The notes under the pieces were generated by a model, which saw only the letters and a program-made list of their open reading frames with translations, did not search any database and was not told where the DNA came from. The position numbers and the translations under genes are program-made. DNA of 64,000 nt from Ceratopteris richardii. Its lineage: Eukaryota > Streptophyta > Polypodiopsida > Polypodiales > Pteridaceae. Where the stretch lies: NCBI GenBank assembly GCA_020310875.1, contig CM035415.1, positions 195,300,432 through 195,364,431 on the forward strand, written 5' to 3'. Of this stretch, positions 58,181 to 64,000 are shown in pieces (positions within the stretch are counted from its first letter, which is position 1; each line of letters opens with the position of its first letter).

Positions 58181-58788
58181 TGTTGAAGCTGAAGATCAAG
58201 GACAAAGCACATGAGCACATCAAAGAGGTGGACACACAAGAAGAAGGAGCAAGTAGGGAGCTCCAAGAAGTGTATGTCAAATTTTCAGAAGAATCCCCTA
58301 CAACAATAGTGATTTTCATCACTAAAAACCATTGTAAATACCATTTTCTATTTTTGTAACTCCATTTTGTTCAAGCCAAGGAGTCCTTGAGCTTGAGGAT
58401 ATTAGAAGTATCATCCTACCAATTTTCATAATTTTTAGACTTCGTTTGAGCCCTCAAATAAGCCTTGGAACCTAATTTTTAACTAGGCCGGACACTAGGT
58501 CTGGACAGGGCCAAAACTAGTCAAAAAACTATAAAAAGATCTAGAGAGCTCATTTTTGGGGTGAGCTTGTTAGAGAATAGAGCTTTTGTAAGAGAACTCT
58601 TTTGCAATTGAAGCTTTCCATTGTTCCTCTCTTTGATCTTACCTTGTGCGCGTGTGTGTGTATGTGTGTGCATATTTGTGTGCTTTCACTCACTCACTTG
58701 TGCCTTCACTTTCTCATGGTCTTCATACCGGTACTCACGTCTCCACGGATTGACAAGTAAAGGAGGTGGTGCTTATGCTTGAGCTACA
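58181..58788 (+). repeat. 5' LTR of element F (608 bp)
   Basis: TGTTGAAGCTG...GAGCTACA. The first part is unlike A, but the ACTAGGCCGGACACTAGGTC block, TATA-like CTATAAAAAG (about 58529-58538) and TG microsatellite are kept. Confidence 0.88.
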
Positions 58789-58796
58789 CCAAATTT

Positions 58797-58815
58797 TGGC
58801 TCCGTTGCCGAGGAG
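58797..58815 (+). other. Primer binding site of element F (tRNA-Asp-like)
   Basis: TGGCTCCGTTGCCGAGGAG, a few mismatches from the A site; either a decayed tRNA-Asp site or another tRNA. A donor-like ATGGTAAGA follows (GT at 58843-58844). Confidence 0.65.
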
Positions 58816-59131
58816 AGAGCTTCGAGGACGAGCGTTGTGATGGTAAGATCATAGAATTGCGACATTGGAAGGTAAAAAAACTATCATTTTTGTTCATTTT
58901 CTGATTTTTCTTCTTCATCTTCATCATCATCACCATCTCCATCTTCTTCTTCATAGAAATTTCTTGTTTTTTAGTGCATTTTCATCATTTTCATACCATC
59001 TTTCATGCATTATTGTGCGAGGAGGAGTTAGGAAGTGCAAGAGAGTGCAAGCGCTGTGTTTTTTCATGATTTTCTGCACATATGGAGCTTGCCATTGCTC
59101 GGCGCTCAGAAATTCGAAGTTCCTGCCAAAA
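58816..59131 (+). other. Element F leader before the array
   Basis: Donor-like site and a CAT/CTT-rich stretch (about 58911-58950) as in A and B; no gene seen. Confidence 0.55.
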
Positions 59132-59850
59132 AACATGATTTTGTGATGAAAATCGCGATTTTGTGAAAATTCAATTTTTTTTCTTAAATCACGATTCTCT
59201 GTTTCTCGCCTAAAAGCCTTCTAAAAAGAACACGATAGGAGTGGTCATTCTCAGAATCACGATTCTGTGGTTGTGCTCAAAATCGAGATTCTCACAAATC
59301 ACGATTTTCAGCCAAAAAAACACGATTCTGAGAAAACACGATTCTGTGGTTGTGCTCAAAATCGTGATTCTCTAAATTTTTGGAAACCACGATTCTCTGA
59401 GACAAAATCGCGATTCTCTAGAACACAATTCTCTAAGACACGATTCTCAAAAACACGATTTTGTGAAAACACGATTTTGTGAAAACACGATTTTGTGAAA
59501 TCACGATTTTGTGAAAACACGATTATGTGAAATCAGGATTTTGTGAAAACAATTTTGTGAAAAGGCGATTCTGTGAAAACACGATTCTCTGCTCAAAATC
59601 GCGATTCTCAAAAACACGATTCTCTGCTCAAAATCGCGATTCTCACAAATCACGATTTTCATCCAAAAACACGATTCTCAAGGTACAAAATCGCGATTCT
59701 CTGATTTCACACAATCACGATTCTCTTGGTTTCACAGGATCACGATTCTCTTGTTTTCACAGGATCGCGATTCTTTGATTTCACAAAATTGCGATTCTCT
59801 TGAAGTTCACAAAATCGCGATTCTCTTGATTTCACAAAATCGCGATTTTT
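59132..59850 (+). repeat. Leader tandem array of element F
   Basis: About 720 bp of degenerate units such as AAAATCGCGATTCTC and AAACACGATTTTGTG. The core AATCGCGATT is the same palindrome as in the A, B and C arrays, but the flanks are unrelated. Many cores are reduced to CACGATT. Confidence 0.9.
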
Positions 59851-60119
59851 TCCAAAAGGTCCTGTTTGCCTGTTTTGACCCCCAGGAGCCTGATTTGACA
59901 TAAATTTTTCATCCAAAGTCCATTTTTTGAGCTCTATAGCTCGTTGGAAAGCTCGTTTCGAATCCTACACAGCCTCAACTATTTTTTATAAGAATAACGC
60001 GTTGATTTTTAGATAGGATAATTTGAAGTTGGGCTTCAAGTGGGACTAAGAAACCAAGGGGGCTCCAAAGGATTTTTGAACCATACCAAGGGGAAATTTT
60101 GGAATATTAGCCAAAGCTT
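59851..60119 (+). other. Element F leader between array and gag
   Basis: Shares TCCATTTTTTGAGCTCTA and TTGGAAAGCTCG with A; no gene. Confidence 0.55.
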
Positions 60120-60796
60120 ATGAACCTGAGATCTGGTAGAAACCTAGGCAAGGATAGACAAAGCATTAGATCTTCTGAGACTAGTGTCAACCATACAGCT
60201 AAGTCTTGGGCACAACAACTAAGTGGTCATCCTTACAGACTAAGTTCAGAGACAAGTGACTCAGAAATGTCTTTTAGCATGGGAAAACCTGCAAGTAATT
60301 CAGGAACAGCCTATTTACAAACAGCAAAAGGTCCATATAAGACACAATTGGAATATACTTGGACCAACCGATTAGGTGCTCGCATCTATGAGGATGGCTT
60401 GAGGCGATCAGTGGTCCAACTCAAAAATCTAGATCAACCCTTTGGACTTGAACACCCAGTGGTCAAGTTCGAAGAGGGTTCATACATTGATAGGGAAGGA
60501 ACCATGTATGTGGTCACCAACCTACCAGATAGGACTGATGAGTTTGGAAATATCATTCCTAAGAATGAGATAGGAGACCTAGAACAAGGAAATGTAGGAC
60601 AAGGACCCCAGACTCCTAGAGGCAAGTCAGTTTTGACCAGAGTGATCACTCCAGATTGGATTCCTCAAGATAACAAAAAAATAGAACTATTCTTGAATAG
60701 AGAAACAGAGGAAGCCTTTTGGAGATTCAAACTAGATCAACCTAGCCAAATGGGCATAGTCATCATCTATGAATTCAAAGATCCTGAGATACCAGG
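60120..60796 (+). CDS. Element F gag, N-terminal fragment
   Basis: ATG 60120 (MNLRSGRNLGKDRQS). Open for 226 codons with the same N-terminal region as A (IYEDGLRRSVVQLKNLDQP, LTRVITPDWIPQDNK) up to EFKDPEIPG, where LTR G begins. The ORF then reads by chance into LTR sequence to 60872. No stop within the gag part. The gag domain proper and knuckles are cut away. Confidence 0.83.
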
Positions 60797-61095
60797 TGTT
60801 GGCACACAAAGCAACAGAGGAATCATGCACAATACGGCAACAAGGCCAGATCATTTTTTCCATGGATTATGAATAACTCAAGTGATTTTAATCACTACAC
60901 AAACATTGTAAACCCCGTTTTTGGTAGATTAGACTCCATTTTGTGCAAGCCGAGGAGTCCTCGAGCTTGAGGAGTATTAGAAGTACCATCGTACCAATTT
61001 TCATAATTTTTAGACTTTGTTTGAGCCCTCAAATAAGCCCTGGAACCTAATTTTTAACTAGGCCGGACACTAGGTCTGAACAGGGCCAAAGCTAG
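60797..61095 (+). mobile_element. Element G: LTR fragment
   Basis: TGTTGGCACACAAAGC starts inside gag of F, and the sequence runs to the shared GGACACTAGGTCTG block, then is cut by H. Its first 150 bases differ from the LTR of F, so it is not simply F's 3' LTR. Whether it was a solo LTR or the 5' end of an element cannot be told. Confidence 0.72.
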
Positions 61096-61727
61096 TGTAG
61101 CTCAGTGATGAGTAGCACCTCCTTTAATGTCAATCCGGGAAGACGTGAGGATGGTATGAAGACCTCGAGCAAGTGGCGGCACAAGTGCGTGAGTGAGAAG
61201 CACACTAGCATGCACACACATACACACACACGCGCACACACGGCAAGACAAAGAGAGAGAATCAATGGAGCTTTTAGATTACTTTCAAAATGCTCTTACA
61301 AGTTCGTTTCAATTACAATCCAACCTCAAAAATGAGCTCTCTAGCTCTTTTTATAGTTTTTGACTAGGTTTTGGCCCTGTCCAGACCTAGTGTCCGGCCT
61401 AGTTAAAAATTAGGTTCCAGGGCCAATTTGAGGGCTCAAACGGAGTCTAAAAAATACGAAAATTGATATGTAGGTACTTCTAAGGCTCCTCAAGCTCAAG
61501 GACTCCTTGGCTTGCACAAAATGGAGCTACAAAAATATGAAATGGTATTTACAATGATTGTTAGTGATAAGAATCACTGTTAAAAGATGTAGATTGGGAA
61601 AAATTGAAGGGCCTATCTGCCAGATTTGCATCTACTGCTTTGTCTACTTACTCCTTCACCTTGTTCTGACTCTCTCCATTGGCTTCCTTGTCTAGTCAGT
61701 CCTTGGGTGCCCATACTGCTCTCAACA
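61096..61727 (-). repeat. 3' LTR of element H (632 bp)
   Basis: TGTAGCTCAG...CTGCTCTCAACA on the plus strand. Near-copy of the A LTR, but it lacks the 33-bp duplication at the ORF3-coding end. Confidence 0.92.
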
Positions 61728-64000
61728 CCCCCCCCTCTCTCGCGTCTGTCGTCCCTGACAGACCCTTGTTGCTGGGAGTGTTGGATGTAATATTCCACAA
61801 CCTGAGTGGCAAGCTGATGTTCTTGTAAGCGTAGTCCTCTGGCCAAATCTGTCATCATACGATCCCAATCGATTGGTCCTGGAATGTCCGGATGTGGCAG
61901 ACGTAATTGATCTGCATGGATCGCTTGTTCTACTGCAAATAGATGTAGCAAGTGTGTGGGTCTGGGAATGAAAATTTCGGAATTGTATTCCCAGAAGCCC
62001 GTAGAGAACATTTCCTCAAATGTTTGCTTGAAGCATGCGGGCAAGTACTTGATTCGTGCATGCCAAGCAAAGATGACAGTGACCGAGGGGGTTTGGCTCA
62101 TGTCGTAGACTAAATCCTTGTTGCCTTGAGCGAATCCAGGGGCGGAGATGTATGGAGCTTGGACATTCCGAAAGGTTTTGAAGACAATGGTCATGAGCTC
62201 GAATATCTTCATACACATTTTCGCTGCTATATCAGGTACATTATTTAGGCGAGCGGACCAGTGCCGAATGGTTGATATCATGTAGGCTACGGTTGGAGGC
62301 CCTCGAGGTGGAGCAAAATATGGATAGTTAACCCAAGCCGAGCACTCTTTATTGTTGCGTACCTTGATTGCAAATGCTTGCCAGGATCTGCGACGTACCA
62401 CTGGACAATAGCATGGATTATACTTGATATAGAGTGGCATGGTAGCCCAGGTACTCATCATCTCTGGGTAATCGGTGAGTAAACGTTCACGCCAATTAGA
62501 TTGGAAAATCGAGCCAGCACGTGCATCGGTCGGTAAATCCCCTATCTCAAATTGAGTAGCGAATGTGGGCTCCTTCCCTGTATGTCTTTTGACTTCTGCA
62601 TTATAATCATGTAGTAAGACAAAATAAGGCATGTATTGCGATTCTGATGTTGTGATTAACCGTTGATGGGATAATTGTTGAAAGTAGGAAGACCGAAGGA
62701 CCGTTTCTTCCAGATTCGTGAGAGATTGCATTTGCACGGCCACACGATCATCATGTGTCTTACCCACTTTCTCGACCCTTCTGACCCAATCTGGAACTTG
62801 AATTTCTAACGTGTCTTGTCCTTCTTCTGTAGTTCGACCACCAGGCGTCGGCATAGGCTCGTATGGCTCTTCGTAGCTGTCCTCGACGGGGATTTCCACT
62901 ATTGTTTCAGGTTCTGGTTCTTCAATGGGCGAGGGTGGTCGTTCATATGGTAAGAGGCGTGCTTGGAGTTCTGCCACCTGTTTCCGAAGGGTCTCCAATT
63001 CTTCTGTAGATTGTTGCAAGATTACCGGCTCCGGTTGAGCAGTGGGTACACTGGCTATCTGTTTCTTTAGATCGGCACATTCAGTCTCTAGTTTTTCATA
63101 TGACTCCAGGAAATTTGCATGCTCCTCAAGTAGGATGCGGATGTCTTCTGATGGAACTGCTCTATATCTGGTAGGGCTAATGGTTGCTCCTACGGTGCCT
63201 TCCATAGCCGCTTCAAAGTTGTCTTGATTTTGTTGTTGAAGTCGTTTATTCTCTTCTAGTGCTGCGGCCATATGCTTCCTTAATAGCCCAATGTTGCGTC
63301 TGAGTGTGGCGTTAGATATCATTTGTGCTTGAAGCACTGTTTCTAGTTCCTTGACTGCTTGGTCATCTACAGTTGATGTCTTTGCTTCCAATTCGGAGTG
63401 AGCCTGTTGTAGTGTGGTATGCTCGGTTAGGAGCATCTGGTAGTCAGCTTCAAGAGTGGTGACTCTAGCTTGCAGACGTTGAGATTCTGCTTGGAGGGCA
63501 GCAGTGCGTTCTTCCAATTGATGGTAGTCTTGTTGTAGCTGATGTGCACACTGAAGTAATGTGTTGAACGTGCTATTTACATTATGAGATGCAAGGGGAA
63601 AAGTTTGAAATGCAGAGGAGGTGGGATTGGGTAGGGGAGTAGTGAATGCTGTGTGTGCCAATGATGTGAGTGGTGAGGTGGGGGGTAGTGGAGGGTGAGA
63701 GGGTGGAATTGTGGGGAGAGGTGCTGTGGTGGGTGAAATGTCCATCGGGTCAGACAGAGTGGTGTGTATAGGGGCTACCATGTAGTTGGGTATGGTAGGT
63801 GAGGTGAGTGTGGTGTTCGTGTAAATTGATGTCGTTGCGAACAGCGGGGAAAGGTGCCTTTGAAACATTGGAGAGCGGAAGAACTGCTCCACAAAGGACG
63901 GGTATTGGGCTGATGAGGTCCGGTTGAAAGAGGTGTAGGGGCCAGCTGGGAAGTGAGGGTCATGGAATGGAGGTACTCGTATTGGGGGATAGGTCGGGAA
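61613..64000 (-). CDS. Element H ORF3, C-terminal part, intact within the window
   Basis: Open without a stop from the window edge (about 795 codons) through the Pro/Thr/Ser region, coiled coil (QRLQARVTTLEADYQMLL), glutamate-rich part and C-terminal globular part (GFWEYNSEIFIPRPTHLLHL). It crosses the polypurine tract and stops at 61613-61615, 115 bases inside the LTR. It is the best reference for the ORF3 end: A has a stop and a frameshift where H is clean. No membrane helix is visible. The start lies outside the window. Confidence 0.86.
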   Translation of the reverse strand, partial: FPTYPPIRVPPFHDPHFPAGPYTSFNRTSSAQYPSFVEQFFRSPMFQRHLSPLFATTSIYTNTTLTSPTIPNYMVAPIHTTLSDPMDISPTTAPLPTIPPSHPPLPPTSPLTSLAHTAFTTPLPNPTSSAFQTFPLASHNVNSTFNTLLQCAHQLQQDYHQLEERTAALQAESQRLQARVTTLEADYQMLLTEHTTLQQAHSELEAKTSTVDDQAVKELETVLQAQMISNATLRRNIGLLRKHMAAALEENKRLQQQNQDNFEAAMEGTVGATISPTRYRAVPSEDIRILLEEHANFLESYEKLETECADLKKQIASVPTAQPEPVILQQSTEELETLRKQVAELQARLLPYERPPSPIEEPEPETIVEIPVEDSYEEPYEPMPTPGGRTTEEGQDTLEIQVPDWVRRVEKVGKTHDDRVAVQMQSLTNLEETVLRSSYFQQLSHQRLITTSESQYMPYFVLLHDYNAEVKRHTGKEPTFATQFEIGDLPTDARAGSIFQSNWRERLLTDYPEMMSTWATMPLYIKYNPCYCPVVRRRSWQAFAIKVRNNKECSAWVNYPYFAPPRGPPTVAYMISTIRHWSARLNNVPDIAAKMCMKIFELMTIVFKTFRNVQAPYISAPGFAQGNKDLVYDMSQTPSVTVIFAWHARIKYLPACFKQTFEEMFSTGFWEYNSEIFIPRPTHLLHLFAVEQAIHADQLRLPHPDIPGPIDWDRMMTDLARGLRLQEHQLATQVVEYYIQHSQQQGSVRDDRRERGGGVESSMGTQGLTRQGSQWRESEQGEGVSRQSSRCKSGR
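61728..61741 (-). other. Polypurine tract of element H
   Basis: Minus strand AGAGAGGGGGGG abutting TGTTGAGAG; also in the ORF3 frame. Confidence 0.92.

Larger units (their letters stand above)
58181..60796 (+). mobile_element. Element F: 5' part of a diverged gypsy element
   Basis: 5' LTR, PBS, leader with a different array, and gag N-terminus on the plus strand, cut at 60797 by G. Inserted in ORF3 of E; the left TSD half would be GTACT (58176-58180). Most distant member of the family by LTR, PBS and array. Confidence 0.88.
61096..64000 (-). mobile_element. Element H: 3' end of an A-subfamily element
   Basis: 3' LTR 61096-61727, polypurine tract and ORF3 to the window edge, minus strand. 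LTR and ORF3 are close to A. Left TSD half would be GCTAG (61091-61095). Continues beyond the window. Confidence 0.9.

Noticed and set aside
60797..61095. G as the 3' LTR of F
   Set aside because: The first 150 bases differ from the F LTR, there is no polypurine tract before it, and it starts in the middle of gag.
1..64000. Host protein-coding genes
   Set aside because: Every long ORF was assigned to a retrotransposon, an LTR, a repeat or a shadow frame; nothing else was supported.

Overview
This window is plant nuclear DNA made entirely of LTR retrotransposons. I found no host gene, tRNA, rRNA or bacterial-type feature. The organism is a land plant with a large, repeat-packed genome. The evidence is the Ty3/gypsy elements primed by tRNA-Asp with a third ORF after pol (Athila-like layout, no chromodomain), a Ty1/copia element primed by initiator tRNA-Met, and several levels of nesting. 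The sequence does not let me name the lineage; a fern, gymnosperm or large-genome angiosperm are all possible.

Layout. I name the gypsy elements A to H. The left stack is nested several deep. Element C (minus strand; 1-443 and 40120-50299) was hit in pol by element B (minus; 444-40119, TSD CCAGC/CCGGC). B was hit in gag by a copia element (plus; 13892-36804, TSD TGATC). The copia leader was hit by element A (plus; 15041-32113, TSD CCATA, two 664-bp LTRs identical by eye). The right stack starts with a minus-strand fragment D (50429-55147), reached through a short copia integrase scrap (50300-50428). D is cut by E (minus; 55148-58180), E by F (plus; 58181-60796), F by G (plus; 60797-61095), and G by H (minus; 61096 to the window edge).

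How the gypsy family works. The order is LTR, tRNA-Asp PBS, a leader of about 1.7 kb carrying a palindromic tandem array, gag with CX2CX3HX4C knuckles, a long linker, protease 1, RT, RNase H, two consecutive H2C2 zinc modules, DD35E integrase, a second retropepsin-like domain, a basic WVPK-motif tail, then ORF3 (about 1250 codons, coiled coil, no visible membrane segment), polypurine tract and LTR. In A, E and H the ORF3 reading frame runs through the polypurine tract and ends inside the 3' LTR.

Most notable points: the second protease after integrase, the duplicated integrase zinc module, the leader arrays built on the self-complementary core AATCGCGATT in diverged elements, ORF3-LTR overlap, conserved candidate splice sites that could produce an ORF3 mRNA, and two young insertions (A and the copia) that look coding-defective. 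Every gag-pol here carries at least one break, so all coding entries except ORF3 of H and the short gag piece of F are called pseudogenes. Boundaries and identities were read by eye.
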